From Diplonema papillatum (lineage: Eukaryota > Euglenozoa > Diplonemea > Diplonemida > Diplonemidae), in contig JAPJBO010000497.1 of the NCBI GenBank assembly GCA_030068145.1, positions 103,081 through 167,080 on the forward strand: 64,000 bases of DNA. The letters are read 5' to 3'. Position numbers and translations under genes: made by a program. Shown here piece after piece: positions 33,986 through 46,600 of the stretch (within the stretch, counting starts at the first letter, position 1; every line of letters begins with the position of its first letter). The notes beneath the pieces were generated by a model that worked only from the letters and a program-made list of their open reading frames with translations, did not search any database and was not told the origin of the DNA.

Positions 33986-34699
33986 AAACAAAAAAAAATG
34001 AAAGTGTTTTCGTGCGGTCGACGATACTTCGTTCTGGTGTCTGGCGACTTTGTTCATTTTGCTTGCTTGTTTTCCCTTGTGGACCTTTATTTTCTTTTCT
34101 TTTTTTACTGGGGTGGTTGGACACACGAGGTACCTTAAGTACAAGAGATACTTTTGGAATTTTGGATCCAAAAGTAGGATTTTTCAGTTTTTTCGTGGTC
34201 CATATAGCAGACCTTTTTTTTTTGACAAAATGTTTGATAGCGATTAGCTCCGATGAAGAAGAGAAGAATAGGGAGACCGTAAAGTATGTGCGTGGTTCGT
34301 GGGTCTTACAAGTTGCAGGGCATGTGGCAACCACCAGGTGTGCATTGGGAAGGACGGGAATCGATCGATCCCCTGTGACATTTCTCCGCTGGCCAGCGTA
34401 GCAGACCTTTTCGCCGAATTGTGCTCGCGTTCAAGAACCGTGAAAAATAGACCCGGGGACCACGAAGTATGCGCGTCTTCGCAAGATGCAGGGCGTTCCA
34501 GCGGGTTCCGGTCCTTTTTTCATTTCGGGGAAGTAGCAGGATCGGTGCGGCGAATACAGAAGTACCTCTTGTATTCGACACGCCCTCCCCCCAGTAACCA
34601 ACGACTTATTCCTCATTGGGACAATCCCCATTCACCGATCAACTCCCTTTTGCAGACAGACATTCAGCACCGAGCAGGATTATTCTTGTGTCGGTCCCC
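33986..34699. other. Gene-free stretch
   Basis: Positions 34010-34090 resemble 4865-4960. TTTTGGAATTTTGGATCCAAAAG near 34150 is a short palindrome. No gene is seen. Confidence 0.4.
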
Positions 34700-34925
34700 G
34701 GGTCCAGGAAGGCCTGCTACACGCGAGCCAAGCTTCATGTGTTCGACGGTACTGCAGAGCTACAGGTCTATGGGTCAAATGGCTACGATTTCCCGAACTA
34801 AAGCATCAAGGCGTGGCGCACCTTGGCTTGGCGCTTGCGCTGAACCCAAGCTCGTAGAGACTGTCAGCCACAGGGCAAGCTTTGCAAGCTGTGGTGGGAG
34901 ACCGCCACGTTCCTGGAAGGCCTTT
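34700..34925 (+). repeat. Repeat family B, shortened copy
   Basis: It runs from GGCCTGCTACACGCGAGCC to CCACGTTCCTGGAAGGCC followed by a T run, with an internal deletion relative to 38100-38395. A GTCGATCCCGAAGGAC segment follows at 34938. Confidence 0.8.
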
Positions 34926-35867
34926 TTTTGTGTTACCGTCGATCCCGAAGGACAATTTTTTCCCTTCTTTTTTCTGTTCTTCTTCTTTCTGTTGGTCACC
35001 CAGGAATGTTGCTCTACGCACGCCCCCCGTGGTTTCTTGTTCTTCTTTCGTTTTCCCATCAAAGGTAACGCCCGGTTTCATCCGTAAGGCCTACGAACGT
35101 TTCCACTTTTCCTGGTTCTGTCTCTATCGTTCGAATATTCGAATACACAGTGAGCTCCAGCTTCAGAAGTCGGAGTAAACCTTTTTGAACTGCCGCGTAT
35201 CGCGGGAAGCCAGAGGCTTTCGTGTCTCCGGGGTGGCAACTGGAGGCGAGGTGGGGTCGATGTTAGTGGGACCTGATTCTGGGAAGATAAAGAGGGCAAA
35301 AAGACGGGTTTGCAATGATTTTTCCGTCGGTTGGGGGCGGTCGTTGCCTTTTCCTGCTTTCTTTCCTTCTCGTTCACTTCCAGCATTCTTCCTTGGCGGT
35401 ATTTACAACGCAACCGCACAGTGGACTGGGGTTGCCGTGTGCATCACCAATGGTAGAAGTACCCGGCTGGAATGCAAGAACGTGCTTGGAATGGTGCGTG
35501 TTCAACACGGTGTTTTCTTCGCACCATGGTTCGGTCCCGGAAAGGTCACAATAGGCAGCGCATCGACATCGCTGAGCCTGAGTGTCTGCAGGCAGGGCAG
35601 CCGAGCTCGTCTGCACTGTGGGAACTGGCCTCAGAAGCTGGAGCCGGAGTAAAAACGGTGTGCAATTCCACCGACTCACACCTTCGTTCTGAGGCTGGAC
35701 TCCACCGCGCCGTGGTTTCGGCCGGGGCGGGAAGTCGTTGTTAAATGGTGCTGGTTTTGAGGAATCCGGGAAGGCAAGAAATTCTTTTTGGCGGGGGTGT
35801 TCGTCGGTTCGATAGTTTGCACTGTCACCGCTCTGCTGTACGTACTGTTTCACTCTTTTACTCACTG
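34926..35867. other. Gene-free stretch with a family I copy
   Basis: Family I (diverged) is at 35470-35600. AAGCTGGAGCCGGAGTAAAA (35634) and the following GAGGCTGGACTCCACCG resemble 49035-49060. No gene is seen. Confidence 0.5.
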
Positions 35868-35995
35868 GCCAGTGTGCCCGCGATCAGCCGGCTGGCTGAT
35901 TAATTTTCGAGCCCTTTTTTACCGGCAGACTCGCACAAAATCAGCCGATTTTCAACAGTTTACCGGCTGATTATCAGCCGGTCAGTTTTTTATGG
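35868..35995 (+). repeat. Palindromic repeat family D
   Basis: A 125-bp element built from copies of ATCAGCCGG in both orientations (GATCAGCCGGCTGG, AAATCAGCCGATTTT, GCTGATTATCAGCC). The same sequence occurs reversed at 56020-56275. Such ends suggest a foldback element or a small non-autonomous transposon. Confidence 0.75.
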
Positions 35996-36079
35996 TAACA
36001 AACGTGTTTGTCATTTTTAAAAAGAGACGGTTGGCAGCGTATCGTGTTGAACCTAAATAGGAACTACACACGTGCGCAC

Positions 36080-36267
36080 AAAATACTCGAGGGGGAGAAA
36101 CAATACAACTACAAAGTGGGTCTTTTTTGTTGAACGCTTACGCCCGCCACTAAACCCAGATTTACCTGTGTTTCGTGTGGGCTACAGCACATTTACCTCC
36201 TTTGATCAATCGCAACTGGCAGTCTCCTCAAGCATTTCCTACAAAGCAGGTGCTTATACAAAAAAAA
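36080..36267 (+). repeat. Repeat family A with short 5' deletion
   Basis: It starts AAATACTCGAGG and directly continues with GGGAGAAACAATAC, skipping 40 bp of the 5' part. The rest is close to consensus, ending GGTGCTTATACAAAAAAAA. Confidence 0.9.
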
Positions 36268-37817
36268 GCGTTCGCTCTGAGCCGTGGGCTGCTGTCCTGT
36301 TTCTACTCTCGTGTTATGTTGTTATGGTTTCCTGTTGGCATCGAGTGCCCTTTCACAGTTGGCCGATACTAACCTTTCACTAGATCTTTGATCTTTAAAA
36401 ATGGGGGTTTCTAGGGGGGCATTCACTCTCTATCAGAGCAAGGAAAGCCCTGGGTACAGTTGATCTTAACAACTGGGCAATCTTATCGAATACTGTGCAC
36501 TACTATCCAGATTAAGAACCGGGCACCCGTGTTCCTAACCATCGTTGCATCGTTGCACTGAGGTAAGGTAACGATGCAGGGAGGCAGCACTGGTCATTGG
36601 CACCGACTGGGACTGGTCTCCCGGTCTCTCGAGCTTTGGCTTCACAGTGGCTCAAAAGAGGAGATGAAAACTATCCGACAGGAAGACGTGTACTGTACGG
36701 TACCAATTCGTCATTGACCAGAATGCATAACTATTTTTACATCGTTGCAAGCGGGTTCCGGCTGCCGAATGTCAGGAACACGTGTGCGAACGGCAAAACT
36801 TATTGAACAGAGTTTATTGTTACCCAGGTACGGTAAATCCATTCAGGGTTCAACAGTTACGATCTGCCAACCGTTCGGGTTTTTGTATTTTGAGGTCCTT
36901 TTTCTTTCCGAAAACTTCGAAAAGGTGCTTGGAAGGGCGTTCCGTCGTCGGCCTCCAACGGAGGGTTTTCCTTTCTATTTCTTGTTGCATTCCATTCGAA
37001 AACTTCGAAAAGGGGTTTGCATCCGATGGCGAGCGCTTCGTTCTGTTTCTTTCTTTCGTTTCTTTCTCGAAAACTTCGAAAAAGGGTGCTCTAGAAGGCG
37101 CGTCTGTCGTCCTGTGCGCAAGTCATCAATCCCGAAGCAGGGTAGTAACCCCGATGATGTTAACCAACATATGTGCGAGTCTTTTATTACCTGATAATTT
37201 AGGCTTTCTTTTTGAAAATATTAACAATTAGTCCCCGCCCATTGGATCAACTAGCTAGAACCCCCCCACAACCGTGTTCTAGAGGTAGTTGCTTGCCCCA
37301 GACACCTGTGAGTGCAGCTAGAATGATGTGGCAGCAGATAAAACCCGGTTTCCCGAGTCAACCTGGCCTAGCCTGCATGTGTCAAGGTCCTGCAGACGTG
37401 TGCTTCCACTGCTGGAGATGTGCAGAAACTGCCAGAGGCAGCCAGAAGGCTGAAAATCTCCTCGGCAGCGTTGCGGGTCCTTCAGAGCGTGCCGTTTACG
37501 TTTTAGCATCCATTCCGTGCTTATTGGCCCATTCTAGCCTAACCCATTCTCTTCTGAAGCTGATCTGGCAGACCGTGGCAAAATAGTTAGCGCTGCCTGT
37601 TGTCGGCCCCCGTCGTTGCCCCTCCCTGGAAGGGTGGAAGGGCCCTCAAAATGTCAGAAATGGGATGCCGGGGGGTGTCTCCGAGGAGACCCCAAGGCCC
37701 AACTGTCGTGGAAACGAACCCACAAAACAGTTTCTGGGGTCGTTCTGCCCCCAGCTGGTCATATTCTGAAAAAAGCCTGAATTATCAGGTAATAAAAAGA
37801 CGCTCACATATAGAGAG
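36268..37817. other. Gene-free stretch
   Basis: No gene is recognised. CGAAAACTTCGAAAA occurs three times between 36908 and 37085 and once at 38971, which indicates small local duplications. Confidence 0.4.
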
Positions 37818-38037
37818 AGTCGAGTTAGAGTGCAGGGACCATCTCTCCGGGGAGTATCCGGTCGCCCCACTACTGTCCCGTACTACTACGGCGGGCGTAA
37901 GTCGTTACGTCCTAGGCGCGGTGCGAGCCTGTTATAGATGATGATTGCACCGATGGTGGCGCAGCCGGGCGTTCTGACCGATGGGCGAGACCACCTGGCA
38001 GGCGTGTGTTGACACGTTGTGTCGCGGGCTCTCTATA
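37818..38037 (+). repeat. Repeat family J
   Basis: A copy of about 215 bp starting GAGTTAGAGTGCAGGGACC and ending at GTGTTGACACGTTGTGTCGC plus GGGCTCTC. It is strongly similar to 39978-40200; 5' pieces occur at 30057-30120 and 51660-51717. Confidence 0.85.
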
Positions 38038-38099
38038 TAGATACTTTTGAGGGGCAGACAGGCGGGATGGGGTGCTTTCACCAGAGTATGGTCGTATCC

Positions 38100-38395
38100 T
38101 AACCAGTACCAGGGAAAGCCTTCTACACGGGAGCCAAGCTTCACGTGTTCGGCGGTACTGCAGAGCCACGGGCCCACGGGTCAAGTGGCTACCAATTTCC
38201 CAAACTATAGCATCAAGGCTTGGCGAACCTTGGGGCTTGGCGCTCGCGCTGAACACAAGCTCGTCGAGACGGTCAGCCACAGGGCAGAGCGGACGGGGTT
38301 GTGGCACTGTGTTGCCTCCGGCTCAAGCTTTGCAAGCTGTGGTTGGCCTTCACGTTCCTGGACCAGGAGCGGCCTTTTTCTTCTTTTTCTTGCAT
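38100..38395 (+). repeat. Repeat family B, full-length reference copy
   Basis: From GTACCAGGGAAAGCC through ACACGGGAGCCAAGCTTCAC, GGTCAAGTGGCTACC and AACACAAGCTCGTCGAGACG to GGAGCGGCCTTTTTC. It ends in a T run like a Pol III terminator, but I could not assign boxes A and B. Copies at 20368, 22738, 34700, 41538 and 41830 are alike over most of the length. No ORF is conserved. Confidence 0.85.
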
Positions 38396-39842
38396 GGTGG
38401 TGGTCGTTCGTGCTATGGTGGAGCGCCGTCAGGTCACTTCACGCCGTTCGACTCCCGTGTCCTATTACAAGAACCCAGCACTTTGGGCGCACCAGTAAGG
38501 CGGCCACAACAGGTAGACCTGTTGCCGAGTGGCCAAAGATGGCGGATGACGGCTCGCACAGAAAGAGTTGATGCGGATACTGAAAAAGGGATATCGACGG
38601 ACCTGGCATGGTCGTTTTTACAACACTCAGTGTCGCAACGACTCAAACCCCATGTTTCTGGAGTGACATTAAAACGTGTGCCGGTAATACCAGTAACAAG
38701 CCGCAGAATTATGAGCGGGATGACGGTCCTTTTCTCCGTTCGCGGCAGCTGTGCTTCTGATGGTTTCCGTCGTTGACAAGAAGTGGAATCACCATTCCAC
38801 GTGAGCCCGGTGTGGGCTGCGTTTCCGAAAATAATTCTGTTTCTACGAAAAACGGAGGTTATCTCAGTGCGGGCTACCTCTTCGAAGCAAAATCCATTTG
38901 CCGCCCTCTGTTCGGAAACGTACGCTGCAATTCTAGCCACCCCACGATGGTTCTTTCTGTTTCTTGACTCTTCGAAAACTTCGAAAAGGTTGCTTGAAGG
39001 GGAACAGCGTTCTTCCCTGGACTTCTCGTGCGCGCCCCAGATCATGAATTAGTTGCTCAGTGCCTCCGACACTTCTGGTATTAATAGACTATTTCTTTGT
39101 GTGTCTGTAAGAAGTCGGTTTGAGGGTTTCCTTTGTTTTTCACATGTTGTCAACACGGCATGTGGAACACTTGTATTATCTATAGGAAGTGGCTAGTGTA
39201 CCCTGTTCTACAATTTCTTACTGTCCCAGTTCCACAGCACAGTCATTTTCCAAGGGACTCTGTCCATTTCGCCTTAGAGAACGCGCCGCCCACTCCGCAA
39301 GGCAACTGTACTGAGGCTAGGACGGGGAGACGTTGGGGGGTTCGTTGCTGTGTGCCACCTAGGCCGAAACCTAGTCCCAACTGTGCCCCTCCCCCTGTTT
39401 AAAAAGGCGCACTCGTCATTCACACGACAAGTGCTTCGGGTGACTAGTCGCACTGAGCAAAAATGACAGTGTGTCGGATGATGAGTATACTCGAACACTG
39501 GTCATCTCTACCAGCGCGCTTCGTCAGTTGCAGGCAAGACATGGCAATGACTGGAGCACTTGCCGTCGTTATTCGTCAGAGAGCCCCTTCGAACACGGTT
39601 CCGTGCATTGTGTATTGTGTACCTAGTTTTCGTACCCAGTCGTCGTCATCGGCTTCGCGGTTCTTGACCGCGGCGAACTTCTGGGTACGATCGTCCGACT
39701 CAGATTAGGTGTGTATATATGTGGATGTAAGCTGGTCGGTCACCTCCTCCACCAGCGTAACGAGTACGGAGCTGGGACGCGCAGTGGGTTTTCGCGCTTA
39801 TTCGCCAGCCTCGCTCAGTTTCATCGCCGGTGCAAAAAAAAA
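38396..39842. other. Gene-free stretch
   Basis: No gene, RNA gene or dispersed repeat is recognised beyond one CGAAAACTTCGAAAA segment. Confidence 0.4.
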
Positions 39843-40200
<358 letters not shown>

Positions 40201-40317
40201 CTCCTTTTGGCAATAGCCCGCCCTATGGCGGCGGCTAGCATCTTGACGGAGAATCTCAACTCCCACTGAACATAGGGTACGTCGTGCGGATATTCAGGCA
40301 CGGCATCGTTCCAGCTG

Positions 40318-40674
40318 TTACGGGCGCAAATTGTTTCCAGCTTGCCCAACATCCACTCGGTCTTCCGTCCAGCCGCAAAGCGTGGGCGGTGGGTACAACC
40401 CGGCATAGCCGGCGCACCAAAACAGCGGATGGAACAGACCCCCTGAGTCGGCGCAGCACAGGTCGTTGATGGCTCGCATAAGGTACCCAATTTGCAGCCC
40501 CTTCTCGGCGAAAGTTCTCCCCAGGAGCTTCGAACGCGTAAATGCCTCAAAATCAAGCGCGAGTTCCACGCCTGTCGTCGGGAGAAGGTTGGAGCTGACC
40601 CACGATAGACTCCGCAGCCAGAAGATCAACACCGCTGCAAAGAAATAGTTGAACCGCAGCTCTCTCGGCAACAC
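40318..40674 (-). pseudogene. Possible decayed coding fragment
   Basis: This minus frame is open for 118 residues with a protein-like composition (LPTTGVELALDFEAFTRSKL, GLFHPLFWCAGYAG). A neighbouring frame continues the openness to 40044. I do not recognise a family. It may be a broken gene or transposon remnant, or a chance frame. Confidence 0.2.
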
Positions 40675-40940
40675 AGATCGAAAAATTGCTATTTATTCTT
40701 GAAAGAAGGGTAGTTTTCCACCCTGGCACGCGACTTTTCTGCACGCTCGGGGTGCATACTCTCCAGACCTACTTTTCTACACACCGGGCCGATGCTGTAT
40801 TCCAGTTCAATGCAGAACATGAACACGGGACCTCCAACGGAACGCAAGAGCAAAGGAGGGAATTTTTGCTGGCCCTAGGCCTTCGCTGCAAATGTGCCCC
40901 AACATGTTGCTTCAGGATGTCCTGACACAAGCATACTTCC

Positions 40941-41363
40941 AAAAATACTCGAGGGGCTGCTTGTGTGCTTATTCCGACGGAGGCTAGAATCGATAACTGT
41001 TGAAGGCTTGCGCCCGCCACTGAACCGAGCCCAAGCCCAGATTTTCCTGTGACTCGTGTGGGCTGCAGCATATGTTCCTCCTTTGAGATTCCACGACTGG
41101 CAGCTTCAGGTATTTCCTACAAGCAGGAGAGGATACAACAACAAAAATACTCGAGGGACTGCCTTGTGCTCATTTCGAAGGAGGCTAGAGGGGGGAGAAA
41201 ACAATCTACAAAGTGGGTCTTTTTTGTTGAACGCTTACGCCCGCCACGAAACCCAGGTTTACCTGTGTTTCGTGTGGGCTACAGCACATTTACCCTCCTT
41301 TGATCTATCGCAACTGGCAGTCTCCTCAAGCATTTCCTACAAAGCAGGTGCTTATACAAAAAA
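40941..41363 (+). repeat. Two tandem family A copies
   Basis: A diverged copy (40941-41140) ends in ATACAACAACA. A nearly consensus copy (41143-41363) begins there with AAAATACTCGAGGGACTGCC. The second has inserted at, or been joined to, the A-rich tail of the first. Confidence 0.85.
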
Positions 41364-41537
41364 GTGGTTCTTTCGGGGAGCTGCCGCACAGTACCGTGGC
41401 GGGTGCGGCCGGAAACAGCGCATTTCGCAGACTGGTGTTCGCACGCTCTTTAAGCTGCATACGGAGATTCGGTGCCTCAGCCTGTGCTGAGCTGTTCGTT
41501 CGGTTGTCGACCTATTTCTTCTTCGAAAGACCGGCGA

Positions 41538-41892
41538 AAGCCTGCTACACGGGAGCCAAAAAAGCTTCACGTGTTCGGCGGTACTGCTGAGCTACCAGGT
41601 AGCCTTCGGGTCAAAGTAAAGCATCCAGGCGCACCTTGGGCTGGCGCTTGCGCTGAACACAAGCTCGTAAAGACGGTCAGCCACAGGACAGAGCGGACGG
41701 GGTTGTGACACTGTGCTGCCTTCGACTCAAGCTTTGCAAGCTGTGGTTGACCGTCACGTTCCTGGACCCGAAGCGGCTTTTCTTTTCTTTTTTGTGTTTT
41801 TTCTTTTTCTTTCTTCGAACGACTGCGACACCAGGTACCAGGGAAAGCCTGCTACACGGGAGCCAAGCTTCATGTGTTCGGCGGTACTGCTA
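41538..41892 (+). repeat. Family B copy followed by a partial copy
   Basis: The first copy (41538-41790) ends TCCTGGACCCGAAGCGGC and a T-rich stretch. A second 5' piece (41830-41892: GGTACCAGGGAAAGCCTGCT to TTCGGCGGTACTGCT) follows and runs into a family H fragment. Confidence 0.8.
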
Positions 41893-41904
41893 TAGGCAAG
41901 GTTC

Positions 41905-42186
41905 GGTTCTCCCGACTCCCCAAATTGTGGTTATCACAAACTCAAGAAGTCTAGTCCACTATTCCCTGCAGTAGTAGCATACTTCAGAAATACTCGAGGG
42001 ACTGCCTTGTGCTGATTTCGAAGCAGGCTAGACGGGGAGGAAGCAATACAACTACAAAGTGGGTCTTTTTTGTTGAACGCTTACGCCCGCCGTTTCGTGT
42101 GGGCTACAGCACATTTACCTCCTTTGATCTATCAACAGCAATCTCCTCAAGCATTTCCTACAAAGCAGGTGCGACAAAAAAAAAAA
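41905..42186 (+). repeat. Family H fragment followed by family A
   Basis: H at 41905-41985 (GGTTCTCCCGACTCCCC to GTAGTAGCATACTTC) is followed at once by a family A copy at 41988-42186 that has lost about 30 bp in the middle and ends in 12 A. Confidence 0.85.
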
Positions 42187-42429
42187 GATGAAAGCGGTGG
42201 CCGCTTGCCCGTGACTACTTTCGTGGCGATATCCCGCCATGGCGGGAGATTTCCAAGCAAGTTCTTCAACAGTCTGGTCGTCCAGCCTGACAGGTCTGCG
42301 GGGCCAGCCTGCCGCTGAGTTTCGTTCGTTGTTCGGTTGGCAACTTCTCGAGTCGAAGTGCAAGGTGCGCGCAGCCGACGTCAGCTTAGGGCAAGAGTTG
42401 CACGTCTTATAACGACGTCGAGACGTCCC

Positions 42430-43640
42430 CATGGTTCACATCACCGACCCGGTTAGAAGGACGGTGGCTGCCAGCGACTGTCTGCTTGAGGTTGAGGGAT
42501 TGAGGCTGCTGCTGGTTGACAAGGTCCTGCGGCTGATGTCTGGTGCGGTGACCTCCGGCCTCCGTAGTTCTCGGACGCGGTGGACCCAGCCTGTCGCTGA
42601 GTTGTATGGTTAGTCTTTCAGTAGGTTCACATCACCGACCCGGAGGGCTCAGTGGACAGAAAACAAGATGGATGCACCTCTTGCCTCGCCAGCCGCACTC
42701 TCTACCAGGACGGTGGCTGCGCCCAGTGTCTGCCAGCTTGAGGTTGAGAATGGAGGCTGCTGCGGGTTGACGTGATGCTGCTGCGACTGGTGTCTGGTGC
42801 GGTGCACGCAGCCGACGTCAGCCTGGGTGGAGGTTGAACGGCTTACACGAAGATGTACATCATCAATCCCGAGGGCTGAGACCCTGGAACGAAACGAGAT
42901 GGGGCACCTTGCCTCGCCAGCTGCTCCTTGCAGTGGCATCGCCCAGTGACTGCCTACTTGAGGTTGAGAATGGAGGCTGCTGCTAGTTGACGTGATGCTG
43001 CTGCGGCGGTGCCCTTAGTCGCCGGACGCGGTCGACCCGGCGGGCTCCAGCCTGTCGCCGATGTTGTGTAGTTCGTCGTTCGATTGGCGAGGTGCAGCCT
43101 GGGCGGAGGTTGAACGGCTTACACGAAGGGTCGTATCATCAATCCGGAGGGCTGAGACCCTGGAAAGAAACGAGATGGGGCACCTTGCCTCTCGCCAGCA
43201 GCGCTCGCTAGCAGTGGCTGCGCGGGAAGTCGCTGGGCGGCTGCGCCCAGCGACTGCCCGTTTGCGTTTGAGGCGGCCGGCCCTGCGGGAACTGAAGCTG
43301 CTGCTGCTGCGGCGGCGGCAGCTGCTGCTGCTGCTGGAGCCTGGGGTGGTGGCCGCCGGCTGCCACACAGCCGCGCCGCCGTCTTGGTGGCTGCGCCCAG
43401 TGTCTGCCTGCTTGAGGTTGAGAATGGAGGCTGCTGCGGGTTGACGTGATGCTGCTGCGACTGGTGTCTGGTGCGGTGCTCTTAGTCGCCGGACGCGGTC
43501 GACCCGGCGGGCTCCAGCATGTCGCATGAGCTGTCTAGTTTGTCGTTCGGTTGCAACTGCTCGAGTCGGGTGAGGTGTACGCAGCCGACGTCAGCCTGGG
43601 CGGAACGGCTCACACGAAGATGTACATCATCAATCCGGAG
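42430..43640. repeat. Tandem partial copies of the helicase 3' end
   Basis: A block at 43630-43810 inside the helicase C terminus (CCGGAGGGCTGAGACCCTGG to GAACTGAAGCTGCTGCTG) is repeated almost exactly at 43140-43320. More decayed copies stand at about 42870-42960, 42640-42720 and 42430-42500. Linkers such as GAGGTTGAGAATGGAGGCTG recur too. The unit is 240-490 bp. None keeps a helicase motif, so they are non-functional 3' copies. Confidence 0.85.
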
Positions 43641-43698
43641 GGCTGAGACCCTGGAAAGAAACGAGATGGGGCACCTTGCCTCTCGCCAGCAGCGCTCG

Positions 43699-46600
43699 CT
43701 AGCAGTGGCTGCGCGGGAAGTCGCTGGGCGGCTGCGCCCAGCGACTGCCCGCTTGCGTTTGAGGCGGCCGGCCCTGCGGGAACTGAAGCTGCTGCTGGCG
43801 GCGGCGGCAGCTGCTGCTGCTGCTGCTGGAGCCTGGGGTGGTGTCCGCCAGGTTGGTGGCTCGCCCAGGCGGCGCGGCACCCCCCGCGTTCCACACCTGC
43901 GGAGCCCCGCCTTTGCGGCCCCACGAAGCGCTTGCCGGCATCCCGGCGGAGTACACGCCCTGCCGGCCGCCCCCCCCGTGCGGCGCTGCCGCTCCCCCCC
44001 CGTTGCCGAACCCGTTCGGGCCGCCGCTGCTGCTGCTGCTGTGGTCGCCGGCGCCGTTCTTCCACAGCGCCGCGCCGCCGCCGCCGACCGCGGCCGCGGG
44101 GTCGTGGCCCCAGCGGCAGGCGGCGCCGAACGAGGCACCCGCGCCGCCAGCATAGCCCTGCCCGCCTGTAGGTGCAGCCACGCTGTTGCCTGAGCTGGGC
44201 CCCCACCCAGACTGGGGGTGCGGCTGCAGTTGCGGCACGTGGAGACCGGCGGCAGGCTGCTGGACGAACGGCGAGGCGGCGGGCTGCATGAGTTGCTGTT
44301 GGTAGGGGCCGGGCCAGCCGGCCGAGACGTTCGGCACCAGGGCCGCGGGGGGGCGGGAGATCCGGACAGCGCCGGAAGCCGCGATCGACAAGGCCGCGGC
44401 CACCAGAAACGGGGCGATGAGGTTCTTCGGCAGCTTCTGCTCGCGCAGCTCGTGCATGACGGCCGGTGACAGCGTGCCGCTGACGTATCCCTTGGCCGCG
44501 ACGAACTCCAACCAGGGCCCCCAACACTCGACGTCCTTGCACAGCGTCGCCGGGTTGCCATACACGACGAGGCCCCTCTTCGCGCGGGTGAGCATCACGT
44601 TCATCCGCCTCGGATCCGCCAAAAACCCGACGGAGTTGTGCTGGTTCGCCCGCACAGCGCTCACCAGAATGACCTGTTTTTCCCTGCCTTGGAAGCCGTC
44701 GACGCTGTTGACTTCCAACCCGAGGGAGCCTTCTCCCTCCGCGTGTTGAAACACGCGCCCGCGGTTGCCGCCGCGCGGGAGGTTAAGCAGCTTGCGGATG
44801 AGTTTGACCTGCGAAGAGTACGGCGTGATGATGCCGATATCGGCCGGCTGGAGGCCGGACGACTGCAGCAGGCTGCGGACGGTCGCTGCGAGCTGCTCAG
44901 CCTCGAGCCGGTTGAGGTAGCTGCTGCCCTCCGAGGTCTCCGCGGAGTCGATCGGGACGAAGGCCAGCGGCGCGGCGGGGTTCGGCCACGGGATGCCGAA
45001 GACGGGCGGCCGGTCCGCCGCGGTGACGCCGGAGAGGAGCTTGTGCTGGTACACCATTATACTCGAGAACTCGGCGAGGGCTGGGTGCATGCGGTACTGG
45101 GTATCGAGGAGGCGGGGCTTGAGGCCCGCGTGCACCAAGCGATCGAACAGCGAGACGCCCAAACCGTTGAGTTCGGCGGTCCGGGAGAGGATGGTCGGAG
45201 GGAGCTGCTTGTGGTCGCCTACGAGCGCGACTTGAGAGGCGCCGTGGATGATGGGGATCAGCGTGCTGGGCTCCGTCGCTTGGCTCGCCTCGTCGATGAG
45301 CACCGAGAAAAACGGCACTTTTTCGAGCACCTCGCATCCAGCCCCGCTGCACGTCGCGCACACGACGTCGGCCCGCCGGAGGATTTGCTGCTGCACTTGG
45401 TAGTTGTCCCCCGGTGGACCCTTGTACATGGACTGGAGGTATTCGAGGGTGTGCTGGTTGAGGTCGGCCCGCGTTGCTTCGGGGCGCCCGATGCGCGCGA
45501 CCGATAAGCCGGCGGCCGAGAGGCCGGTGATTAAGTTGTCGACCGCGGTGTTGCTGTCGGATGTGGCGAGCACCGGGCCCATGTTGTTTCCGAGCCACGA
45601 CTTCACCAGCGCGACGGAAGTGTACGTCTTCCCGGTGCCCGGCGGCCCGTGGATGAGCGAGATGCGCTGCGTCAGCGCGTGGGCGACCGCGTCTCTCTGC
45701 GATGCGTTGAGCTCTTCCACGCCGCAGACCCGGCGGCGGGCATTGCCGGCGGGCTGCGCGCTGCACTGCGCGACGTACGCCTTGTTCTTCTCGTCGGCCG
45801 GCGTGAGCACCTCGTGGGGCAGAGGGGCGAAGAGCAAGGCGTCGTGGATGCCGGGGTCCGCGTACGTCGAGTTCCGCGCGTACTCCTTCACCTCGACGAG
45901 CTTCTTGACGGCTTCCAGCTGCCGGATGAGCGACGTTCGGTTGGCCATTTTATCGATCCTCCAGCTCCTCGAAGCGGAGAGGTTGACGGGGCTGTTCGTC
46001 CGCAGGGCGCACCTTGTCCCCGTGGAGTATACTTCAGCTTCGACGCCGTCTTCGACCGTCGCGTTCTGGGCGTAAGGCATGACCAGGACGGTGTCGCCTT
46101 TGACGAAGGGAAACGGGTACTGCATGCTGCCCATGAACACTTCGAGCTGCGTCGGCTTCGAGTTGTGCGAGAACTGGACGTTGAGCACGGCGGTGCCTTG
46201 GTCTTCAAGAGCCTTCGGGGGTGCTTGCGCGATGCGGGCGAGGGACTGCGTCGCGTCTTCGAGGAAGTCTTGCAGCAAAAGAGGGAGAAAGTGGCGGCAG
46301 TATTTCCGGCAGGCTTCCAGCCGCGAGTCGGGCTGCGGGCCGAAGTCGACGACGTCGACGATGGGGCGGACGAGGAGGGTCAGCACGTCTTCGGCGCAGC
46401 ACTTCTGCGACACCTGCGAGAAGGCGGTCACCATTGTTCGGAGGTTCGGCCACTGCTGGAGGGCGGCCATGAGCTGGCAGACCTTCGCCGCGCCGGTGAG
46501 GTTCGCTTTTTGCGCGCACTTGAGGAGGACTTCCTTCAGGATGTCGCTTTCGATGTTCCCCCTGGGGTCGGCGGCCGCCATGGCCAGGTGGTGCACCGCG

